A stretch of 64,000 nt of DNA from NCBI GenBank assembly GCA_963844055.1, contig CAWJMN010000002.1, positions 2,108,001 through 2,172,000 of the forward strand. The letters are read 5' to 3'. Below, piece by piece: positions 57,801-64,000 of the stretch. Within the stretch, counting starts at the first letter, position 1; each line of letters starts with the position of its first letter. The notes beneath the pieces were generated by a model. That model did not search any database, was not told where the DNA came from, and worked only from the letters and a program-made list of their open reading frames with translations. The DNA comes from CAWJMN01 sp963844055. GTDB lineage: Bacteria > Planctomycetota > Planctomycetia > Pirellulales > Pirellulaceae. Both the position numbers and the translations under genes were made by a program.

Positions 57801-58978
57801 CCTACTACATAGTGAACTTTGTACAGCGCACCATTCGTTCCTGAGCCGGTTCCCAGCGACAGCCAGTACAGCGATCCATCCGGCGCATTGGCAATGTCCA
57901 CCGGAATGAACGCATCCGGTGCAAAGGTAGCTACAGCGCCCGTTGCCGCGTCATACGTCTTGATAAAGCTTCTTACATAGTCCGAAAAGAAGTACTTCCC
58001 CGCATACGCCGCGGGAAAATTGGTTCCCGTGTAAAACACGCCCCCTGTGATCGCCGCCCCTTGGCCATTGTCATGGGCATACGTATACACCGGGTTGGTG
58101 TAGGCCGGGTTCGTGCTGAGTCCCTCGGTCAACGGCCATCCGTAATTGGCACCTTTGACCACTTCATTGATTTCTTCCCACTTGTCTCCGCCGACATCGT
58201 TGGCAAACAGCCGGTTCGTCCCTGGCATCATTCCGCCAGTAAACGGATTCCGAAACCCATAAGCCCAAATCTCTCCCCGCGCACCTGCCGTGTTTACAAA
58301 CGGATTGTCGCTCGGGATCAGGCTGCTTCCATTGGGATCAATCCGCAAGATCTTTCCTTGTAGCTCCGTCAGGTCCTGCGGCAATGCCGTAAACGTTGTA
58401 TCGCCAATCCCCACATACAGCTTTCCATCCGCACCAAATTGCATCAGGCCACCGTTGTGATATCCCGGCGTTGTCGTCGCGATCCCATCGATCAGCACTC
58501 GCTCACTGGCCGGGTCCGCGATGTTGGGGTTGGTCGCGCTGATCGTGAACCGACTAAGTCGATCAAACGACCCTGTGGCGGTCGCATGCGTGTAATAGAC
58601 GTAGAAAAACCCGTTCGTGGCAAATCCCGGATCAAGCACAACCCCTTCCACGCCCCGTTCACCACCGCGCTCGACAGCTAAAGAAAGTAGCGGCGTGGTT
58701 AATAGCTGCCCATTCTGAACGACGCGCACGCCAAACGGCTTTTCCGAGATGAATAGCCGCCCATCCGGCGCCACCACCATCGAGGTCGGTTCATACAGGC
58801 CCCCCGCCACAAGGTCTTCTTGAAACCCTGCGGGCAGCGTTGTCAAAAGGTCACGCGACTCCAGCTGCTCGACGCGCAATCGCCGCGTAAAGCCCTTTCG
58901 CCCCTTATTCAAAGGGCGCAAGCCCTTGGTGGACGAAGCTGGACGAAACAACAACCCGAGAATCCATCGCGGTGTCAT
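54851..58978 (-). CDS. Secreted GSDH-PKD protein with six NBR1-like Ig repeats
   Basis: 1375 residues from ATG 58978 (GAGGGGAA upstream). The N-terminus has the planctomycete LEPR-XLL-type signal, here Val-Glu-Gln-Leu-Glu-Ser-Arg-Asp-Leu-Leu. A glucose/sorbosone dehydrogenase-like (PQQ-type) beta-propeller occupies ~35-400, with Tyr-His-Asn-Gly-Gly and Tyr-Gly-Trp-Pro motifs. A PKD domain follows at ~405-490 (Phe-Asp-Ala-Ser-Gly-Ser-Ser-Asp-Pro-Asp-Gly, Tyr-Ser-Trp-Ser-Phe-Gly-Asp-Gly), then a linker region with an InlB-like Ser-Asp-Gly-Gly segment. About six tandem repeats of ~115 residues close the protein, each with Val-Thr-Asn-x-Gly-x-x-x-Trp and Pro-Gly-Gln-Ser-Val, resembling NBR1-type Ig domains. 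Surface-exposed; sugar oxidation is likely. Confidence 0.88.
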   Translation of the reverse strand: MTPRWILGLLFRPASSTKGLRPLNKGRKGFTRRLRVEQLESRDLLTTLPAGFQEDLVAGGLYEPTSMVVAPDGRLFISEKPFGVRVVQNGQLLTTPLLSLAVERGGERGVEGVVLDPGFATNGFFYVYYTHATATGSFDRLSRFTISATNPNIADPASERVLIDGIATTTPGYHNGGLMQFGADGKLYVGIGDTTFTALPQDLTELQGKILRIDPNGSSLIPSDNPFVNTAGARGEIWAYGFRNPFTGGMMPGTNRLFANDVGGDKWEEINEVVKGANYGWPLTEGLSTNPAYTNPVYTYAHDNGQGAAITGGVFYTGTNFPAAYAGKYFFSDYVRSFIKTYDAATGAVATFAPDAFIPVDIANAPDGSLYWLSLGTGSGTNGALYKVHYVVGNRAPTAVATATPTNGLPPLAVSFDASGSSDPDGDPLTYSWSFGDGTTGTGIQPTHSYAVSGTYIATLTANDGQTTGQSQPITISVGNSAPVPTISLPLTTTTYRAGDTISFSGSATDREDGALTASHLEWKVIFHHEQHFHPFIDSIAGVASGTFQIPLTGEVDPVQWYQIQLTATDSGGLQSTTFTDVFPVTSTFTLNSNVPGISLLLDGQPTPAGTTITGVVNMGRSLEAPMTQVVAGVLYQFTGWSDGGAAQHNIATPAASTTYTATYQPAINSASFAATPPTVWAPGVAQTYNVTITNNGTTTWQANGAIPTHLGVYFNGGSDAIYDWPSEPIRLSLPNDVAPGQSVTVPVTITAPLVAGTYVLRHRMVQENVQWFSQLLKTNTVVDLLQASYAATIPNVWPAGSSQTFPITVTNQGAEVWTAGGLTPVRLAAYFDAPSDLVGSWTAEPLRFALPSDLAPGQSATVNVTLAAPTLTGDHVLRYRMVKEPGTWSTALGVQGITVGTLSAQYSAATFPFLWNSGETKSLSITVTNTGDFTWQATGTHAVNLGAYFDATSDLPGTWPAEPPRFVLPANVAPGQSVTVPITITAPLLVGEHVLRIRLVKEQVWFSPLLAATVTVGTLSATYTTTAATSWGMGATKTFTTTITNTGNVIWKAGGATPVRLAVYFDGTSDAAGAWTTDPLRVALTSDVSPGQSQTVSVTITGPAVAGSFILRQRLVKEGVSWFDPPKKTTVSVAQAVLAASYTSTPPTTWLNGQTIPYSITLKNTGTQTWNRAGTNPVKLGIYFGDSRDAIGAWTTEPTRYLLPNDVLPGQSVTMTINVTAPMTAAGSYMLRARMLKDNVGWFEYFQKTPVVVQTLSASYSGTVPTTWTRGETKTYSVTVTNTGTATWNTSGTNAVKLGAYFGTASDAVGAWTVEPKRIVWPTGVSSVAPGQSVTLSVTMTAPTTAGSYILRHRMVKENVRWFNEMLKTSVTIP

Positions 58979-59396
58979 GTCTTTGATTCCCCTCAAAGCA
59001 AAAGCGTTTCCATCAAACCGCAAGGAGAGGACCTGCGGTTCAGCTCATGGTGCAAATCTCGTTGATTCCATCAACTAGCTTTGGTGCGGCGCCAATCGCG
59101 CACGCCTCAAAGCGTTTGCCAGCTTTGTTCCCCTAATGACCCATCCTTGATGTTTAGACTCCGCCGGTACTAGCTGCCGGGCATGCGGGGAACGCACTGC
59201 AGTCGCGATTGTAGCAACTGCCAACGGGCCGTACATCCTAGGTAATTTACCTAAATCGCCAGGAAGTCACTCGGTTTTTCTATGGATCACCTGCAGCTTT
59301 CCCCCTATCAGAGCCAGAAGCATCCGCGACAGTCACTTCCTTCACAAATGCTTCCGACTCCCTTTCACTTCCTTGAATTGCTCGAGGAATGCTTGT
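58979..59396. other. Gene-free region between the giant protein and the terminase module
   Basis: 418 bases. It must contain the promoter for the giant protein gene. TAGGTAATTTACCTA at 59240-59254 is a 15-base palindrome that could be a regulator site. Nothing else recognised. Confidence 0.45.
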
Positions 59397-60926
59397 TCAT
59401 CCCACGACTACGCGTTCCATGCGCACCACGCCTCCCCCCTGCTGCGATACCTGCGCCGCGTACGCCGCTGCGTCAATCTGATCGCTCGGTTCTTCAGGGT
59501 CCCCTGTCCAAGCAAGCAGCTCTCCCTCAAATTGTCCGCGCCAAGCAACCGCTTCTCGCGGCAAGAACACTTCGCCTTGCTCAAGCTTTAGCAGCAGCGC
59601 ACTAGCTCGCGCCAACTTGTCCTTTCCGCGTGTCGCAATGCAAGCAATGCGCATCTCGCGCGAGAGCACATCGACCGCCGCCTGCCCTAGCTTTTCGTTT
59701 TCAATCCAAACCGCCTCGGCCTTCCATGCCTGTTGCACCTTGCGAAGTTCTGCGCACAACCCATCAAAACCCACACGTCCCCGAAACTGATGCCGTAGGA
59801 TCATCGGCTGCCAAACACCACTTCGCACCAGGTCCCACACCTGCACCACCGTCCAGCTCGGTGAACGTCCACGCTTTTCGGCTGCTCGCTCTCGACTCGT
59901 TCCAGCCGGGTCCACGGTGATGATCCTGCGCACCTCCTTTCGCGTCACTCCTAGCAGTACCTTTTCTCCCTCCCCCAACAATTGCAGCTGTTCCCCCGCG
60001 ATGCGAAAGTACCGCAGCCATTTCCCTTGGATTAGCCCTTGCTCCTGCACGGTCCAGTCGCCATGTAGCAGCCGCTCCCGCGCGAGCAGCGGCAAATGCG
60101 ACAGGCTCTTCTCATAAGCCTTTCCATCCAGTGCCGGATTGTCCTGCAGCCGCGCCGGCACAAACGCCCGGCCATGATGCCAATACACATCGTCTGTCTG
60201 CCTTGGGGTTTCCCCTTCTTCACGCTGCGCCCGCCCCGCTTGCAGCGCCGACACACTCAAGAATCGTTCCTTCACCCAGGCATGTCCCATATTTCCCGGA
60301 TTCGTCGCGCTGCGAATGCGCAGTGGCACACGCAAGTCGCGCGTCCGCCTTAGACGGCTAAACAAGAACAAATAGTCCTCCTCTGGAAACTCCGTCAGCT
60401 CGTCAAACCCAATGAACTGGAACTCACTGCTCGCATAGCGATACTTATCCGCCGACTCTTGCAAATAACCAAACGTCAGCGTCGCCGATCCTTCCTTTCC
60501 TTCGCGCAAACGAATCGGAAAAGTCCACGTCCGCTTCGTCCCATTCCAAACAGCGCCACTTCCTGCCAGCCACTCCTGGCTACGCGGAATAAGTCCCCCG
60601 GCCAGTCCCAACCGCTGCGTATCCTTGCGCAAAATCAGCGCCGCATAGCCCGGCACATGCACGTATTGCAGCGCCGCCATCAACAGCGCATCGCTCTTTC
60701 CACCCCCTGCCGCCCCTCCGTACAACGCCTCCACACAGTTCAGCGAAAGTAGCATCTCTTGCTTAGGCCAAGGTCGATGCGGAACCCACTTCAGCCGCGG
60801 CCGCGCTAGGTAGGTCTCGTCGACAATCTGCTCCAGCAGCGCCAACTTCTCCTCCTCGTTCGCGCAGCGCAGCCAACAGTCCACTAGCGATTGCTCGTCG
60901 TTGTTCCACAGAAAGTTCGTGTTCAT
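59397..60926 (-). CDS. Phage-type terminase large subunit
   Basis: 509 residues from ATG 60926. ATPase: Tyr-Gly-Gly-Ala-Ala-Gly-Gly-Gly-Lys-Ser (Walker A, ~residue 66-75), Phe-Ile-Gly-Phe-Asp-Glu-Leu-Thr-Glu-Phe (Walker B and catalytic Glu, ~170), and Ser-Ala-Thr-Asn-Pro-Gly (coupling motif). The C-terminal RNase-H-like nuclease starts with Ile-Thr-Val-Asp-Pro-Ala-Gly and has Trp-Ile-Glu-Asn-Glu and a final Gln-Ile-Asp-Ala-Ala-Ala-Tyr. Both halves appear complete, so packaging-type motor activity is possible. No portal, capsid or tail genes are seen in the window on either side. Confidence 0.92.
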   Translation of the reverse strand: MNTNFLWNNDEQSLVDCWLRCANEEEKLALLEQIVDETYLARPRLKWVPHRPWPKQEMLLSLNCVEALYGGAAGGGKSDALLMAALQYVHVPGYAALILRKDTQRLGLAGGLIPRSQEWLAGSGAVWNGTKRTWTFPIRLREGKEGSATLTFGYLQESADKYRYASSEFQFIGFDELTEFPEEDYLFLFSRLRRTRDLRVPLRIRSATNPGNMGHAWVKERFLSVSALQAGRAQREEGETPRQTDDVYWHHGRAFVPARLQDNPALDGKAYEKSLSHLPLLARERLLHGDWTVQEQGLIQGKWLRYFRIAGEQLQLLGEGEKVLLGVTRKEVRRIITVDPAGTSRERAAEKRGRSPSWTVVQVWDLVRSGVWQPMILRHQFRGRVGFDGLCAELRKVQQAWKAEAVWIENEKLGQAAVDVLSREMRIACIATRGKDKLARASALLLKLEQGEVFLPREAVAWRGQFEGELLAWTGDPEEPSDQIDAAAYAAQVSQQGGGVVRMERVVVG

Positions 60927-61494
60927 AGCCCTGCCCCTTTTCCTCCTCGTCCCAATTCTCTTCCCCGTCACACGCAGCCGATGACTCCTTCCAGCGATCC
61001 TTTCCCTTGATCGCAAACACTTCACCCTCCAAACGATACGCCTCTTCAGCAATTCGCCACGCCATTTGCAAATACCGCGCATCACCCGTTTGAGGCCGCA
61101 CCGTCGTCTCCGTCCGCTCACTCTCACTTCCCGCCGACTGCTTTTCCGTCGCTTGATCCGCCAGCGATTTTCGCCACGCGCTGAGCGCCTCTTGCCACAG
61201 GTACGTTAGTCGCAACTTATAAACCTCTTTTGCAAGTCGCTCTCGCTCGGCGCTCCCCTTTCGCGAAAGTGCCGAACGATTCACCCGCATAAGCAGCAGT
61301 TGCCGTGCGGTCACAATCCGTTCCAGCTTGTCGCGCGTCACCCCCAGTTCTTCGCACAGCTCACTGGGTCTGGCACCTTCCACGACGGCCCGCTCAAACA
61401 TCCGCCGATGCAAAAACTTTCGCTCGGCCTGAACTTGCCCTGTCGGCTTCGTCGGCTGCACGACCTTTCGCTTCACTTTCTTTCGCACACCCAT
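60763..61494 (-). CDS. HTH protein upstream of terminase (small-terminase-like)
   Basis: 243 residues from ATG 61494 (GAGGTGG upstream). The basic N-terminus is followed by a helix-turn-helix (Arg-Pro-Ser-Glu-Leu-Cys-Glu-Glu-Leu-Gly-Val-Thr-Arg-Asp-Lys-Leu, ~42-57) and a helical stretch with Tyr-Leu-Trp-Gln-Glu-Ala-Leu. The position and layout suit a terminase small subunit. The last ~55 residues overlap the terminase gene in another frame and look non-native. A +1 skip at CTT-T-CTG (within 60910-60918) would fuse it to the terminase, so the boundary between the two is uncertain. Its start overlaps the ABC-GNAT gene by 101 bases. Confidence 0.7.
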   Translation of the reverse strand: MGVRKKVKRKVVQPTKPTGQVQAERKFLHRRMFERAVVEGARPSELCEELGVTRDKLERIVTARQLLLMRVNRSALSRKGSAERERLAKEVYKLRLTYLWQEALSAWRKSLADQATEKQSAGSESERTETTVRPQTGDARYLQMAWRIAEEAYRLEGEVFAIKGKDRWKESSAACDGEENWDEEEKGQGYEHELSVEQRRAIASGLLAALRERGGEVGAAGADCRRDLPSAAAAEVGSASTLA

Positions 61495-62698
61495 GATCCA
61501 CCTCTCGTCCCTTCACAAAAACCTTTTTTGAAGCCGCTTCTTCTCCCACAAAGCGAAACGTCACCACCGGCCGCCCCAAACTCGTTTTCACTTCACGCTC
61601 GGCACACCCATGCCGAGCACTCCCCAGTTTTTTCTGTCCACACCATTCCCATGCAGGATCCTGGGCCAACGATCGGGCCAGCGCAGGATGCCCCGTGGTA
61701 ATCCGCACCTCTCGTCCTGTTCGCATTCGGTCCGTTGCTACGATTCGAAGGAGCCGCTTCGCAATCCCCAGCCCCTGATACGCCGGCATGGTTACCAGTC
61801 GCACGATCCGCTCCATTCCAGGCCAGCCCCAGGTTGGCCCTGTCGCGCAAAACGCCACCAGCCGCTTCTCCTCCGTCACCACATAGCATTTCACGCAGCG
61901 CCCTATGCCCGCACTCAAATAGTGATGCTCGGCAAAGTACTTCCAAAATCCTGCCGAACATCGTCGCACTCGCAGCGTGACGCTCGGCCGACAAAACGGA
62001 CCACGCTGCAGTGCGCCTTCTGGCATCTCACACCGCCAATCCCCTTTCAGCCAAGCACAAACATCGTCGTGGCAAGTTACCACCACCATCCGCAACTGCC
62101 ATTGCCTGCCAGCACGACGTATCCACCGCTCTAAGCTCATGCAAATGTTCCGCGCCGTCAGGCGGTCCAAGCTGCAAGTGAATTCATCTACAACCAGCGT
62201 TACCGGCTTGCCGCTTGGTTCTGCCGTTCCTCTCGTAATGCCTCGCAGGATCTGCCGTGCCAGTCCAAACCGAAATCGCTCCCCGTCAGAAAGGCTCGTC
62301 ACAGGCCGTAGCCATGCCGGCGCACTTCCCAGCCCCACCTGCGTTAGCACCCCCATCAAAAACTCGGCCCGCCAATCACCAGGAACTCCGTCAGTAACCG
62401 CGTCGATCATTGCCATCGACGTGTCTCTTTCCCAGGCATCTCCCAAGACCGCATCTCCAAAGGTTCGCGTGGCAAGTCTCGTCTTCCCACTGCCGCTTGC
62501 TCCAACAATCGCTCCGATCATCCAGTCACCAGCCAAGAGGTCATGGCTCAGCAAATCGACTCTCGTTTTGCCGGTCGTGCATGGCTTCTCCCCGCGCAGT
62601 CCCAGCGTCCCTTCGATAAGCCGCGTACGAAACGACGCCCTTCCCCAGGCTTCTTCGCGCTCGCTTGTTTCAAAATTCGCTTTCATCCCCTTATCCAC
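61394..62698 (-). CDS. ABC-ATPase/GNAT acetyltransferase fusion
   Basis: 434 residues (an internal ATG at codon 5 is the alternative start). ABC ATPase half: Walker A Gly-Ala-Ser-Gly-Ser-Gly-Lys-Thr (~65-72), signature Leu-Ser-Asp-Gly-Glu-Arg-Phe (~139), Walker B Leu-Val-Val-Asp-Glu-Phe, His switch in Val-Val-Thr-Cys-His-Asp-Asp. No membrane domain. GNAT half (~250-370): Glu-His-His-Tyr-Leu-Ser-Ala, Arg-Leu-Val-Thr-Met-Pro-Ala-Tyr-Gln-Gly-Leu-Gly-Ile-Ala (acetyl-CoA loop), and Thr-Thr-Gly-His-Pro-Ala-Leu. The tail is basic. Similar fusions occur next to terminases in other phage-like loci. The acetylated target is unknown; a Mom-like role in DNA base modification is one possibility, since Mom also has a GNAT fold. 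Confidence 0.87.
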   Translation of the reverse strand: MDKGMKANFETSEREEAWGRASFRTRLIEGTLGLRGEKPCTTGKTRVDLLSHDLLAGDWMIGAIVGASGSGKTRLATRTFGDAVLGDAWERDTSMAMIDAVTDGVPGDWRAEFLMGVLTQVGLGSAPAWLRPVTSLSDGERFRFGLARQILRGITRGTAEPSGKPVTLVVDEFTCSLDRLTARNICMSLERWIRRAGRQWQLRMVVVTCHDDVCAWLKGDWRCEMPEGALQRGPFCRPSVTLRVRRCSAGFWKYFAEHHYLSAGIGRCVKCYVVTEEKRLVAFCATGPTWGWPGMERIVRLVTMPAYQGLGIAKRLLRIVATDRMRTGREVRITTGHPALARSLAQDPAWEWCGQKKLGSARHGCAEREVKTSLGRPVVTFRFVGEEAASKKVFVKGREVDHGCAKESEAKGRAADEADRASSGRAKVFASADV

Positions 62699-62704
62699 CC
62701 TTCT

Positions 62705-62893
62705 TCACAACATTCGCAGACTGCACGCGATTCCCTGTTCACGCAGTCGATTTTCCATCTGCTGCTGCACCGCTTCGCTTTCACATTCCACAATCACCAG
62801 CCACAGTCGTTTCAGGTTCGGCCGCTTTGGCTTCACGCAGCGCTTCGGGCGCTTCGCTCCTACGCAATCCCCCATCGCCTTTTTCTTCGCCAT
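62705..62893 (-). CDS. Small basic protein at the head of the terminase module
   Basis: 62 residues from ATG 62893 (ATG 62920 would add nine). A Lys/Arg-rich N-terminal half is followed by Leu-Trp-Leu-Val-Ile-Val-Glu-Cys-Glu-Ser and a charged helix. Stop is six bases before the ABC-GNAT gene, so it is in the same transcript. It probably binds nucleic acid, judging only by charge. Confidence 0.6.
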   Translation of the reverse strand: MAKKKAMGDCVGAKRPKRCVKPKRPNLKRLWLVIVECESEAVQQQMENRLREQGIACSLRML

Positions 62894-63161
62894 GCTCCGC
62901 CCCCCTTTCTTCTTCAGCATTACTTCGCTTCACCCCTCCCTCACGAACGAATGCTATACAGGCGTACACTAATCGTCAAGAGTTCCTGAGTAACTCTTCA
63001 CCAATGCGCCCGTCAATCTCTTCCGCAAACCCTTGCCCCATATTGACTTTCAGAAGTTCTAAAGAACTTTGTCACGCTTGCTTTACTTCTCTTGGCCACT
63101 CCATTAAACTCCCTTCCACAAATTCATCTGTCACGAAAATCTCTCGTTTAGAAAACACGTC

Positions 63162-63452
63162 ATGGCGAAAAAGAAAACTGCTAAGAAGTCGGCCGCACCC
63201 GTTAGCGATTCCGCAGAGCGCATTCCACGTAAAGAGCCCTACTCCAGCCAGCGGATGAGCGCCATCCAAGAACGCATTCGCGAGCAATCGACGCGTCTCT
63301 CGGCCTTGATCCGTGCCATGGACGACGCCAAGCTCGACGCCGTCATTATCGATGGCCACGCCATGCTCCTTCGCGGCCTCAACCAAATCGAAAACTTCCT
63401 CGACAACGCCGCCCGCGCCGTTCGCGAAGCCAAGCTCGCCCAAATCGACTAA
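63162..63452 (+). CDS. Small Lys-rich hypothetical protein
   Basis: 96 residues from ATG 63162. The N-terminus is a Lys/Ala tail (Met-Ala-Lys-Lys-Lys-Thr-Ala-Lys-Lys), followed by an amphipathic helical region (Ile-Gln-Glu-Arg-Ile-Arg-Glu-Gln, Leu-Ile-Arg-Ala-Met-Asp-Asp-Ala-Lys) and Leu-Arg-Gly-Leu-Asn-Gln-Ile-Glu-Asn-Phe-Leu. Basic tail plus helices suggest a nucleic-acid- or nucleoid-associated protein. It is divergent from the terminase module and may share its upstream region. Confidence 0.68.
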   Translation: MAKKKTAKKSAAPVSDSAERIPRKEPYSSQRMSAIQERIREQSTRLSALIRAMDDAKLDAVIIDGHAMLLRGLNQIENFLDNAARAVREAKLAQID

Positions 63453-64000
63453 CTTTTGATTTTGGCAAGTGCTCTCAATCGCACTTCGCCCTCTCTAAAA
63501 AAAAAGACGCGGCATTCTCTCGCCGCGTCTCCCCGGACTTCCTCACCACATCTCTGAGTGAAACCAGGACCGCCGACCTTCCCCTCGGCCCCCTCCCTCT
63601 TCCCTTTCTCCTCTATGTGGCCTCTGTGAACTCTGTGGCAAAACCTCCCCCCGTCCCTGCCTTCGGCTAGTCGATGAACCTGCCGAGCTGACCGAAATAA
63701 AATGACGACCGGCGAAAGAATGCCCAAGCTGATCCAGTTGATCGACGGGTCAGATCGAGCGAGCCCACTTCAGGCCATACGGCAAAGAAGGTGGCCCGTA
63801 GAGAAAGTGCAGCACCCTTCTGCGACTGTTACCGCTTGCTTTGGAGGATGCGTGTAATAAGGCGGGGCGCAATCCCCGACCGACGCCGTGCATTGAACCA
63901 CACCAAGCAAGCCACATGCCCCGCTGCTTTGGCTGAAATGCTTGTTATGTGCGTTGTCGGAAGTTACCACGCGGCCTACTCCCGACTGCCCTAGTAACCG
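63453..64000. other. Terminal gene-free stretch
   Basis: 548 bases with a minus-strand terminator (63497-63530) and a CTCTGTG-type repeat at ~63595-63645 (TTCTCCTCTATGTGGCCTCT, then GTGAACTCTGTGGCAAAACC). Beyond 63650 a frame from ATG 63701 (Met-Thr-Thr-Gly-Glu-Arg-Met-Pro-Lys) gives about 50 residues, not convincing as a gene. Confidence 0.45.
63497..63530 (-). terminator. Rho-independent terminator, minus strand
   Basis: GACGCGGC (63506-63513) pairs with GCCGCGTC (63522-63529). On the minus strand it is followed by nine T (63505-63497). It would end transcription from a gene beyond the window or limit antisense transcription into the 96-residue gene. Confidence 0.65.

Noticed and set aside
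59282..62989. Plus-strand frames opposite the terminase and ABC-GNAT genes
   Set aside because: Pro/Arg/His-rich antisense shadows of GC-rich genes.
63449..63727. Minus-strand frame over the CTCTGTG repeat
   Set aside because: Composed largely of repeat sequence and a terminator; not protein-like.

Overview
The window looks like a chromosomal segment of a planctomycete, most likely of the Pirellulales type. The evidence is a PSCyt1-DUF1549-DUF1553 protein paired with a DUF1501 protein, a DUF1559-like pseudopilin, a giant secreted protein with an LEPR-XLL-like N-terminus, small zinc-ribbon membrane proteins, and families of dispersed intergenic repeats. Base composition is moderate to high GC. 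I see no rRNA, tRNA or CRISPR array.

Layout. 1-6.5 kb: the end of a Pro/Ala-rich protein, a small anchored protein, and the cytochrome-like/DUF1501 pair. 6.6-16 kb: ArsR/SRPBCC pair, SGNH hydrolase, pseudopilin, an Nramp-like transporter carrying EF-hand loops, aldo/keto reductase, LOG-family protein, membrane protein. 15.2-19.9 kb: a ribonucleotide reductase operon (nrdA, a small unknown gene, nrdB) behind a cobalamin riboswitch; the beta subunit has the Phe and Glu substitutions of class Ic enzymes. 20-32 kb: membrane proteins, an orphan FRG-domain gene, SDR, isopropylmalate/isocitrate-type dehydrogenase, CDGSH protein, TPR and ankyrin proteins, glutamine amidotransferase. 32-38.8 kb: transglutaminase-like protein, a three-gene lipid cluster ending in cdsA, small broken genes, TPM-domain protein. 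39.6-48.8 kb: fusA-type elongation factor, M48 peptidase, ABC exporter, fumarase. 48.8-52.2 kb: small unknown genes separated by copies of a 247-bp element with 31-bp inverted ends, finishing with a SUKH (SMI1/KNR4) gene. 52.4-59 kb: ceramidase-like protein, unknown protein, and a 1375-residue GSDH/PKD/NBR1-like repeat protein. 59.4-63 kb: terminase large subunit, HTH protein, an ABC-ATPase/GNAT fusion and a small basic protein.

The most unusual feature is translational. Seven long conserved genes (nrdA, a C26 amidotransferase, fusA, an M48 peptidase, an ABC exporter, fumarase and a ceramidase-like protein) are each interrupted by one extra nucleotide. In all seven the extra base directly follows an in-frame CTN leucine codon, within only three contexts (CTS-A-GCC four times, CTA-T-CTG twice, CTG-C-GCG once). 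This could be +1 programmed frameshifting at leucine codons, in the manner of Ty1 or prfB, or a patterned sequencing error. A second set of four breaks is of the opposite sign (one base missing, next to G or GC runs) and looks more like ordinary error or decay. Coordinates for broken genes are given over the full reconstructed span.
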